A stretch of DNA of 64,000 bases from Acinetobacter portensis. GTDB lineage: Bacteria; Pseudomonadota; Gammaproteobacteria; Pseudomonadales; Moraxellaceae. A program made the translations under genes and the position numbers. Location: NCBI RefSeq assembly GCF_023158935.1, contig NZ_CP096120.1:1240001-1304000 (forward strand), written 5' to 3'. Below the pieces are notes generated by a model. It was not told the DNA's origin. It did no database searches and saw only the letters and a list, made by a program, of their open reading frames with translations. Positions 55,412 through 64,000 of the stretch are shown in pieces; position 1 is the first letter of the stretch, and each line of letters begins with the position of its first letter.

Positions 55412-55887
55412 GTAATTAACACAGTTGCTGTAGATAAAATTCCTTCTTGACGCCCTGTAAACCCGAGTGTTTCTGTTGTTGTTGCTTTAATACTAATTTG
55501 AGTAACATCAACATTTAAAACATTAGCAATACTTTGACGCATTTCTAAATTATGTTTTGCCAACTTTGGACGTTCACATGCAACGGTAATATCTGCATTA
55601 TTTAGGGTATATCCTTTATCTAAAACCAATTGATATACATGCTTTAAAAGTACTTTACTATCCGCACCTTTAAAATTTGGATCTGTATCGGGAAAATGCT
55701 GACCAATATCCCCCAAAGCCAAAGCACCCAATAAAGCATCACATAATGCATGCAACACAACATCACCGTCTGAATGTGCTTTTAAGCCATGTGTATGAGG
55801 AATTTGAATGCCTGCAAGGGTAACAAAGTCACCTGCTTCAAATGCGTGGACATCTAGTCCTTGTCCAATTCGAATCTGTGCGACCAC
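55399..55887 (-). CDS. ispF: 2-C-methyl-D-erythritol 2,4-cyclodiphosphate synthase
   Basis: 162-aa trimeric zinc enzyme of the MEP isoprenoid pathway. Zinc ligands D12 and H14 (GLDVHAF), and the HSDGDVVLHALCDALLGA and FPDTDPNFKG motifs are present. ispD, its usual neighbour, is 5 kb away at 60706 in the eno group, so the two are unlinked here. Its 3' end overlaps the phosphatase gene. Confidence 0.95.
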   Translation of the reverse strand: MVAQIRIGQGLDVHAFEAGDFVTLAGIQIPHTHGLKAHSDGDVVLHALCDALLGALALGDIGQHFPDTDPNFKGADSKVLLKHVYQLVLDKGYTLNNADITVACERPKLAKHNLEMRQSIANVLNVDVTQISIKATTTETLGFTGRQEGILSTATVLITHSK

Positions 55888-55982
55888 ATCCAGCTCCTTA
55901 ATAAATAAATCATCGAAATCTTGTATTCATGCTTTCTATTTCGATATAGTAAGCATATAAGTGAATTAAAGTATAAGCGATC

Positions 55983-56633
55983 ATGCTGTCGAAAACAGAC
56001 ATTAATCTTTTAAAATATTTAGGCTCAGTATTTGTTTTGGGATGTATTTATTCATCCTCTGTATTTGCACAAGGTTTAAATTGCACAAATAATAATGATC
56101 CAGCTTTAAAAACAATATGTTCTGCAAAATTTTCTAAAGAACTAAATTTATTTAAAGAAAGTACATTAACCACAAATTTAGTTACAGATGCACCTTTACG
56201 CTTAATTCAAGATACGGAAAAACTTTGGCTTCAGCAGTTAAAGCAATGCAAAAGTTTTAATTGTTATAAACAGCAATTTGATTCTCGTATTGAGCAATTG
56301 AATTTTTATACTTCAATGAATCAGAGTTTAACGCAGCATTATTTAAAATATGAAAATGGCGATATTTCTTCAGCACCTGTTCATTTACAAATTCATCAAT
56401 TAAATAAAGATAATATTAAAGTTGAAGGTATTGCCTATCACAACCCGAATAATAAGCTAGATAAACAAACTATTCCTTTTTTAGCTTATTCTACAACCGA
56501 AACTAAAACTGAAATTATTAATAATGAAAGTGACTGTAAATACGAGTTTAATTATACCAAAGCTTATTTAATGGTAAAAACTGAACAAAAAAACTGCGAT
56601 AGATTCTCTGGTGTTTATCGCCTTTATGATTAA
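55983..56633 (+). CDS. Secreted protein of unknown function (LprI-like cysteines)
   Basis: 216 aa. The hydrophobic segment YLGSVFVLGCIYSSSVFAQG gives a signal peptide, cut after about residue 30. The mature N-terminal half has four cysteines in the pattern seen in lysozyme-inhibitor LprI/DUF1311-like proteins (LNCTNN, TICSAKF, LKQCKSFNCYKQQF); the C-terminal half has two more (SDCKYEF, QKNCDRF). Periplasmic. LprI function is only a suggestion from the cysteine pattern. Confidence 0.6.
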   Translation: MLSKTDINLLKYLGSVFVLGCIYSSSVFAQGLNCTNNNDPALKTICSAKFSKELNLFKESTLTTNLVTDAPLRLIQDTEKLWLQQLKQCKSFNCYKQQFDSRIEQLNFYTSMNQSLTQHYLKYENGDISSAPVHLQIHQLNKDNIKVEGIAYHNPNNKLDKQTIPFLAYSTTETKTEIINNESDCKYEFNYTKAYLMVKTEQKNCDRFSGVYRLYD

Positions 56634-56637
56634 GTTA

Positions 56638-57555
56638 TTAAAAAATAAAAAATAAAATAATTGGCAAACTTAAAGCTGCAACAACAGTTTGAATACTAAT
56701 AATGCTCGCCATTAAACGACTATCACCACCTAATACTTTTGTTAATATATAAGCAGATGATGCTGTAGGTAATGCAAAAAATAAAACAATAATTTGAGTT
56801 TCTAACTTTGGAATATTAAACATATAACATAATGTGAATGCTAAACTCGGCATAATAAACATACGCGCCAAAGTATTTAATGTAATTGGAAATAAATCAC
56901 GGCTTAAACCTTTAAACTGTAATGCCGCGCCTACACACATTAAACCTAACGGTAAACTACATAATGCCAACTGCTTTAAAAAGCCTTCAAAACCAATCCA
57001 AAGCGTTAAGCCTGAAACATTAAATAAACCACCAACTATACACCCCATAATTAATGGATTTTTAAATAATGAAATAACAACATTTAAAGGTTTCATTTGA
57101 TCTGCACTAGTTAAAGCCAATACAGAAAAAACATTCACCATAGGAATACAAAATACTAAAATAATTGCAAAAAGTGTCATCCCTTTTTGCTGAAATAGCG
57201 ATGCGACAACAGCTAAACCAATATATGTATTAAAACGTAAAATACTTTGTACATAAACGCCAAAACGTTCAGGTGATGTTTTATTGAATGCTTTAATTGA
57301 ATAAAGAACAGTTAATGCAATCGCAAATGCAGCGCCAACAACAAGCATAATTTGATGGATTGCATTCGCATTAATTTCTGCAAATGCTAAATTTAAAAAT
57401 AACATTGCAGGGAAAAAAATGTAGTAATTTACTTTTTCTGCACCTTTCCAAAATGACTCTTCTACAAATATTTTTTTCTTGAGTACATACCCCATTGCAA
57501 TAAGCGCAATGAGTGGGAATAAAGATACAAAAATAAGTAAAGACATAAAATTCAA
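56638..57555 (-). CDS. AEC-family transporter (auxin efflux carrier type)
   Basis: 305-aa inner-membrane protein with ten hydrophobic segments; the family pattern is seen in GYVLKKKIFVEESFWKGAEKVNYYIFFPAML (first helix pair) and LPTASSAYILTKVLGGD near 270. Family members move malonate, malate or other organic acids. Single gene, substrate unknown. It is convergent with the secreted-protein gene with only 4 bp between stops. Confidence 0.8.
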   Translation of the reverse strand: MNFMSLLIFVSLFPLIALIAMGYVLKKKIFVEESFWKGAEKVNYYIFFPAMLFLNLAFAEINANAIHQIMLVVGAAFAIALTVLYSIKAFNKTSPERFGVYVQSILRFNTYIGLAVVASLFQQKGMTLFAIILVFCIPMVNVFSVLALTSADQMKPLNVVISLFKNPLIMGCIVGGLFNVSGLTLWIGFEGFLKQLALCSLPLGLMCVGAALQFKGLSRDLFPITLNTLARMFIMPSLAFTLCYMFNIPKLETQIIVLFFALPTASSAYILTKVLGGDSRLMASIISIQTVVAALSLPIILFFIF

Positions 57556-57689
57556 TGCTTTTTCATTCTATTAAGATGAAAGTGTATATCAAAAATTACT
57601 TAATTTATCTAATTATGATTTTTTAATCATATAAAAATATTCAACATAAAATTGCATATTTACTGAATTTTATAATAAAAATAAAGCCC

Positions 57690-57749
57690 ATGTTAGCAAG
57701 AACACAAGCTTTTATTGATATTGCTTTAGAAGTCTTGAAAGACCAATAA
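57690..57749 (+). pseudogene. Possible 3' remnant of a LysR gene
   Basis: Short frame encoding MLARTQAFIDIALEVLKDQ and a stop, resembling the last residues of LysR regulators (arginine-x-x-AFIDFxxExLK). No upstream body was found in the 130 bp before it. It may be a remnant or a chance ORF. Confidence 0.25.
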
Positions 57750-57762
57750 AGCACTTCATATT

Positions 57763-59007
57763 TTATACTGGATGTTTAGCAGCAATAATTTGGCTTACCA
57801 TTGCTGCTGTTACCGCAGATAATGTCCAACCTAAATGTCCATGACCAGTGTTATAGAACACACGCTCACGTTTGCCTTCACGTACTACAGGCATCATATT
57901 TGGCATCATTGGACGTAAACCCGACCAAGGTACGGCATGTTCTGTAGATACATCAAAGTTACGATTTACCCAATCTACCAAAGGCTGAATTCGGTCTGCG
58001 CGAATATCACGGTTATATCCATTATATTCCGCAGTTCCTGCAATACGGAAACGATCTTCACCTAAACGAGAAGTCACAATTTTTGCACTTTCATCTAATA
58101 AGCTTACCCAAGGTGCATTTTCTACACTCTTAGCATCGTTTAAATTTACCGTAATTGAGTAGCCTTTTACTGGATAAATATTGACACGATCACCCAACAT
58201 ATCTGCAAGTTGATAACTACCAACACCACCACAAACCAATACTGCATCAGCATTTAAAGAAACAGATTCTAAATCCTCATCGTTCATATTTTCATCACTT
58301 TTACTATAAATGACTTCAACACGATCTGCATGATGTTTTACATCTATTACATTGGTACCAAATAAATATTTAACACCATTTCGTTCCGTAACTTTTGCTA
58401 AACCTGTTGTGAATCTATGAATATCACCTGTCGCATCACCTGGACAGTAGAAACCGCCGTAGTAATCACCTTTTAATGTCGGCTCAATTTCCTTAATCTC
58501 TTGATTCGTTACACCGTGACGTTCCAAACCTGCTTTACACAGCATATCATTTACTTTAATCGCGACATCATAATCATATTTATTATGATAGAAATGCAAA
58601 ATTCCGCGTTTTTCTAAATTGAAATCGATTTTTTCTTCATCTGCAATTTCAAATAAACGCTTACGTGCAAGCAAAGCCAAACGTACTGTTTCATGCGTAT
58701 TCGCTTCATAATGAGGAATATTAGCCATGAATTCGAATAGCCAACTGTATTTATGTAAGCTAAAAGATGGATTGAGCAAAAGTGGAGCCGATTTTTGCGA
58801 CATCCATTTTATGCCTTTTAAAATGGTAGATTTCTGATTCCAAACTTCAGCATTACACGCTGAAAGCTGACCACCATTTGCAAATGACGTTTCCATTGCA
58901 GGATATAAATGTCGATCTAAAACAGTAACTTGATAACCAAGTTGTGAAAGTTCATAGGCCGATGTAACACCCGTAATACCAGCACCAATTACAATAATAT
59001 GTGGCAT
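57763..59007 (-). CDS. D-amino acid dehydrogenase-like flavoprotein (DadA type)
   Basis: 414 aa from ATG 59007, chosen because AAAGGAG stands just upstream and the protein starts directly with the FAD motif VIGAGITGVTSAYEL; the longer open frame to 59082 would run into a riboswitch aptamer. GSRL-like FAD contacts and the C-terminal GHGHLGWTLS are those of DadA. It deaminates D-amino acids or glycine and passes electrons to the respiratory chain at the inner membrane. The tandem glycine riboswitch upstream points to glycine (or a glycine-related substrate) as its trigger, so it probably acts in glycine use or detoxification. Confidence 0.88.
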   Translation of the reverse strand: MPHIIVIGAGITGVTSAYELSQLGYQVTVLDRHLYPAMETSFANGGQLSACNAEVWNQKSTILKGIKWMSQKSAPLLLNPSFSLHKYSWLFEFMANIPHYEANTHETVRLALLARKRLFEIADEEKIDFNLEKRGILHFYHNKYDYDVAIKVNDMLCKAGLERHGVTNQEIKEIEPTLKGDYYGGFYCPGDATGDIHRFTTGLAKVTERNGVKYLFGTNVIDVKHHADRVEVIYSKSDENMNDEDLESVSLNADAVLVCGGVGSYQLADMLGDRVNIYPVKGYSITVNLNDAKSVENAPWVSLLDESAKIVTSRLGEDRFRIAGTAEYNGYNRDIRADRIQPLVDWVNRNFDVSTEHAVPWSGLRPMMPNMMPVVREGKRERVFYNTGHGHLGWTLSAVTAAMVSQIIAAKHPV

Positions 59008-59040
59008 AAGCACTCCTTTGGACGCTCTGTTCCTTGTGTA

Positions 59041-59226
59041 TGCCCCATCTGTCATTTGTACCTGAGAGCTTCGATTCAGCATTTAAATAAATGATAAACC
59101 TTCCCCTTCGGTGAGTGCCTTTATATGCACTTCTCTCCAGATTTTTTGATTATTACAGTCCTTTTGCCTGAGAGTTTCCTGGGGTGTTGCTCCTTCGGCG
59201 AGCACGTCAATGTGCTTCTCTCCTGC
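59041..59226 (-). ncRNA. Tandem glycine riboswitch
   Basis: On the minus strand two aptamers follow each other. The first (about 59150-59226) has GGAGAGAAGCAC, GCCGAAGGAGCAA and CTCTCAGGCAAAAGGAC; the second (about 59041-59141) has GGAGAGAAGTGC, ACCGAAGGGGAAGG, GCTCTCAGGTACAAATGAC and GATGGGG. The linker is about ten bases and A-rich. No clear terminator lies between the second aptamer and the gene; the AAAGGAG site is 35 bases downstream, so translational control is likely. It fits the well-known glycine-on class. The rest of the 450-bp gap, up to 59418, shows only AT-rich promoter-like sequence. Confidence 0.92.
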
Positions 59227-59417
59227 AATAATCTATTATGTTATTTACGAGCAATTCTTATACCAATTTAAAATTTAAATTATTTTAATTTCTAAGATGT
59301 CTAATTTACGCTCAAACCAAGCTTATAGATTAAACAATACAAATTCAATAGCCCACTATTGAACTATTGTTACAACTTAAGTCGATAGTTTAAGACGTTT
59401 AATGTATTTTATAGATA

Positions 59418-59444
59418 CAAAAAAAGCCCTGTTATGGGGCTTTT
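59418..59444 (-). terminator. Terminator of rodA
   Basis: AAAAAGCCC and GGGCTTTT around TGTTATG; on the minus strand it ends in seven T, 14 bp after the rodA stop codon. Confidence 0.85.
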
Positions 59445-59457
59445 AGTTTCAGTTCTT

Positions 59458-60594
59458 TTATTTATGCGTATGAATAGACATCACAATTCCCATACTTGCA
59501 AGCAAGCTTACAACCGCTGTACCACCATAACTTAGTAGCGGCAATGGATCACCTGTTACAGGTAAAATTCCACTCACCATTCCAGAATTTAAAAACACAA
59601 AGAAAAAGAATGTTAGACCTATTGCACCCGCCATCAATCTTCCAAAATTATCGTAGCTATTCATACTGATATATAAACAACGGAAAATAATTGCTGCGTA
59701 CAAACTTAATAGTAAAAACACACCAATAAAACCAAATTCTTCTGAATAGGTCGATAGAATAAAGTCTGTATGATGTTCTGGTAAATAACCTAAATGTGAC
59801 TGAGTTCCTTCAAGAAAACCTTTTCCTAACAAGCCACCCGATCCAATTGCAATTTTAGATTGAATAATATTCCAACCTGCGCCTAATGCATCTGCTTCAG
59901 GATCAAAAAGCGTCACAATACGTTTCTTTTGATATTCTTGAAGCACAAACATCCAAATTAAAGGCATTGTCACTGCAAATGCCGTGATTGCTCCACCAAT
60001 TAATCGCCATGACATTCCACTTAAAAATAGGACAAAAATACCCGGGATAATTAATCCAATATTTAAATCTGGCTGTAATAGCACCAAAACAAATGGTACT
60101 AACATAATAATAAGAGCGATAACAATATGTATAAATTTGGGTGGGAACGAGCGCTTTGCAAAATACCAAGCCATCATTAGTGGCATTGCAAATTTCATAA
60201 CCTCACTGGGTTGCATACTTCCAATGCCGGGCAAAGTAATCCAACGTTTTGCACCTAAACGAGTTTCACCAATCACAAATATCAGTAACAGCATAAATAT
60301 ACCAAACAGATATAAATATGGACTTACAGCTTGGTAAACTTTTGGCGGAACTTGGGCACACAAAAACATAATAATGAAGCCACTACCAAAGCTAATTGCT
60401 TGTCTGAGTAGCATTCCAGAATCTGCGGCTGTTGCACTATAAACAACCATTAAACCCAAAGCAGCATTTAAAATTAAGAAGCACAATAACCACGGATCTA
60501 AATGTAATTTAGTCCATCTTGATGATTTTTCATTTATGCTTCTGCCGTCACGTAAAGCATGACGTAAAAAACGATACTGTTGCGATGGTATCAT
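59458..60594 (-). CDS. rodA: Peptidoglycan glycosyltransferase RodA
   Basis: 378-aa SEDS-family inner-membrane polymerase of the elongasome (also mrdB). About ten membrane segments; conserved QPDLNIGL, the WNIIQSKIAIGSGGLLGKGF loop (long, read in parts) and LPEHHTDFI, then the PLPLLSYGG end. It works with PBP2 (mrdA), which is not in this window. Monocistronic here with its own terminator. Confidence 0.93.
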   Translation of the reverse strand: MIPSQQYRFLRHALRDGRSINEKSSRWTKLHLDPWLLCFLILNAALGLMVVYSATAADSGMLLRQAISFGSGFIIMFLCAQVPPKVYQAVSPYLYLFGIFMLLLIFVIGETRLGAKRWITLPGIGSMQPSEVMKFAMPLMMAWYFAKRSFPPKFIHIVIALIIMLVPFVLVLLQPDLNIGLIIPGIFVLFLSGMSWRLIGGAITAFAVTMPLIWMFVLQEYQKKRIVTLFDPEADALGAGWNIIQSKIAIGSGGLLGKGFLEGTQSHLGYLPEHHTDFILSTYSEEFGFIGVFLLLSLYAAIIFRCLYISMNSYDNFGRLMAGAIGLTFFFFVFLNSGMVSGILPVTGDPLPLLSYGGTAVVSLLASMGIVMSIHTHK

Positions 60595-60705
60595 TGATAT
60601 GCAATTATTTTAAAACTGAATGAACTGATTATATGGGCAATACGGATTGCTGTGAATCAGTATTAACAATCTAATGATTAATTATTGTTTTCATTATTCT
60701 ATTTT

Positions 60706-61419
60706 TTAACTTTGTGACTGCAAAATCAGCGAAGCAAGCAGTAAATCATCAGGATATGTGATTTTGATATTGTCTGCACGCCCTTGCACAACCTGTACTT
60801 CATGACCTGCGTATTCCAAAGCACTCGCTTCATCTGTAATAACAATGTTATCTGCTAATGCTTTTTCAATCGCACTCTTTAGCATTCCCAGACGTGCAAT
60901 TTGTGGGGTTTGAGCTTGCCATAAATAATCACGACTTACAGTTTTTTCAATTTTAGGCTGATCAGCGACATATTTAAGCGTATCACGAACCTGTATCGCT
61001 AAAATTGCGCTCGTATTTTTTAAGATTGCTGTTTCAACCAATTGAATTAAAGATGACTCACTTACACATGGACGAGCAGCATCATGCACAAAAACCCAAT
61101 CGTCTTCAGAAGCAATTTCAAGTAAATATTGAAGCGCATTTAATACGGAATGAACGCGCTCTTGACCACCTAAACAAAAATGTGCTTTTTCTTTATTACT
61201 AAGCGGTAAATTTTTCGCAATATTATCTTGCTGACCAATTGCCAATACATAACCTGTTAAAGGCAATATATTTAAGCGTGCAATAGTATGCTCAAGAACA
61301 GTTTTATCTAATATGGTTTGATATTGCTTTAATTCTGTTTTAGAAAAACGACTGCCTGAACCTGCGGCAGGAATAATAGCCCATAGCTTATTCGGTTGGA
61401 GGCAATTCATCTGATTCAT
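60706..61419 (-). CDS. ispD: 2-C-methyl-D-erythritol 4-phosphate cytidylyltransferase
   Basis: 237-aa MEP-pathway enzyme. CTP-binding PAAGSGSRF (17-25), HDAARPCVS near 113 and TDEASALEYAG near 193 are present. The start lies inside the end of ftsB (about 32 bp overlap; ATG 61410 is an alternative), so it is translationally coupled to ftsB as in E. coli. Last gene of the kdsA-eno-ftsB-ispD group. Confidence 0.94.
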   Translation of the reverse strand: MNQMNCLQPNKLWAIIPAAGSGSRFSKTELKQYQTILDKTVLEHTIARLNILPLTGYVLAIGQQDNIAKNLPLSNKEKAHFCLGGQERVHSVLNALQYLLEIASEDDWVFVHDAARPCVSESSLIQLVETAILKNTSAILAIQVRDTLKYVADQPKIEKTVSRDYLWQAQTPQIARLGMLKSAIEKALADNIVITDEASALEYAGHEVQVVQGRADNIKITYPDDLLLASLILQSQS

Positions 61420-61780
61420 TAGTTTTTAAATCTGAATTTTGGTATGGATTTACATACAAAGGCTTATATTGCGTACTAATTGTACTCATTTGAATAAACG
61501 TTTCATGAGGTTTAATTAAACCTAAATCTAAACGTGCATGCTCTTCAATGGCTTCAACACCATTTTTCAAGTCATAAACTTCAGCAGCTAAAATTCGATT
61601 TCGTTCTTTTAGTTCAGCATTTATTTCGCGTTGTTGTTCTATTTTTTGCGTTAATTTCTGATGGTCTAATGCACCACCTTCACTAAAATAGTATGCATAC
61701 TGAAACCCCGCAATCAAAATGATTGCGAGGCCCAATAACACTTTACTCGAAATTGAGTCGAATAAACGTAGTATTAACAT
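61388..61780 (-). CDS. ftsB: Cell division protein FtsB
   Basis: 130-aa bitopic protein. Short cytoplasmic start, one membrane helix (about 15-31, LLGLAIILIAGFQYAYYF) and a periplasmic coiled coil (about 38-75, KLTQKIEQQREINAELKERN). Joins FtsL and FtsQ in the divisome. The C-terminal part after residue 90 is longer than in E. coli FtsB (103 aa). It lies 7 bp after eno and overlaps ispD. Confidence 0.9.
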   Translation of the reverse strand: MLILRLFDSISSKVLLGLAIILIAGFQYAYYFSEGGALDHQKLTQKIEQQREINAELKERNRILAAEVYDLKNGVEAIEEHARLDLGLIKPHETFIQMSTISTQYKPLYVNPYQNSDLKTNESDELPPTE

Positions 61781-61787
61781 AGAGTGC

Positions 61788-63095
<1,308 letters not shown>

Positions 63096-63136
63096 TTAAT
63101 AACAAGATGCTTTAGAAGGCATCATTATGTAGCTAA

Positions 63137-63994
<858 letters not shown>

Positions 63995-64000
63995 TTAAAC

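Noticed and set aside
59008-59082. Longer D-amino acid dehydrogenase with 25 extra N-terminal residues
   Set aside because: The extension would translate through the second glycine aptamer and lacks a ribosome site, whereas ATG 59007 has AAAGGAG and starts at the FAD motif.
59903-60337. Open frames on the opposite strand and in other frames inside rodA
   Set aside because: They lack ribosome sites and family features; the rodA frame is full length and conserved.

Overview
The window is a piece of an Acinetobacter chromosome. It is AT-rich. It holds the kdsA-eno-ftsB-ispD block, a VF530 protein, a DUF3649/PepSY/DUF3325 iron group, and a 28-bp dif site whose centre and XerD arm look identical to E. 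coli dif. The species cannot be fixed from sequence alone. dif at 3960-3987 places the left end at the replication terminus, where XerC/XerD resolve chromosome dimers.

Layout. 1-4500: a YbfF-like esterase, then two 1482-bp insertion sequences of the IS1202/ISNCY type stacked in the same orientation against the XerC arm of dif, then a VF530 protein. 4500-9600: an accessory catabolic operon (SDR dehydrogenase, MFS carrier, split transketolase) with a divergent LysR regulator. 9680-16000: alcohol/aldehyde oxidation (aldehyde dehydrogenase, iron alcohol dehydrogenase, zinc alcohol dehydrogenase, an unusual GAF regulator) plus a DUF1826 protein. 16100-26900: EamA transporter, LysR, cysK, plsB, a BigR/SqrR-like persulfide-type sensor next to a SulP transporter, sstT, DUF1275 and DUF2058. 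27000-36400: a broken secreted-protein gene, ABC exporter, MaoC protein, gcvH, pilU, a DAHP synthase with an elaborate leader region, frmA and a phospholipase D lipoprotein. 36400-48000: a decayed EamA transporter, a DNA glycosylase, SGNH esterase, desaturase, Bcr-type MFS, a four-gene acyl-CoA operon (ACAD, APH-like kinase, phosphatase, SDR) and lpxB. 48200-54800: a Fur-controlled siderophore receptor group, TauE, and a second DAHP synthase. 54880-64000: phosphatase, ispF, AEC transporter, a D-amino acid dehydrogenase under a tandem glycine riboswitch, rodA, ispD, ftsB, eno and kdsA.

The observations most worth following are these. (1) The chromosomal dif site is flanked by dif-targeting insertion sequences with 5-bp duplications and a leftover IS end. 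(2) The aroG-type gene at 32026 has an attenuator whose 18-residue leader peptide ends in YYFWQFR, followed by a second aromatic-rich leader ORF directly before the gene. (3) An ArsR protein with two cysteines spaced like those of SqrR/BigR has a 10-bp inverted repeat upstream and a SulP gene downstream. (4) A split-transketolase operon without a sugar kinase has an unknown substrate. (5) A tandem glycine riboswitch controls an amino-acid oxidase rather than the cleavage system. No tRNA, rRNA, CRISPR array or prophage was seen.
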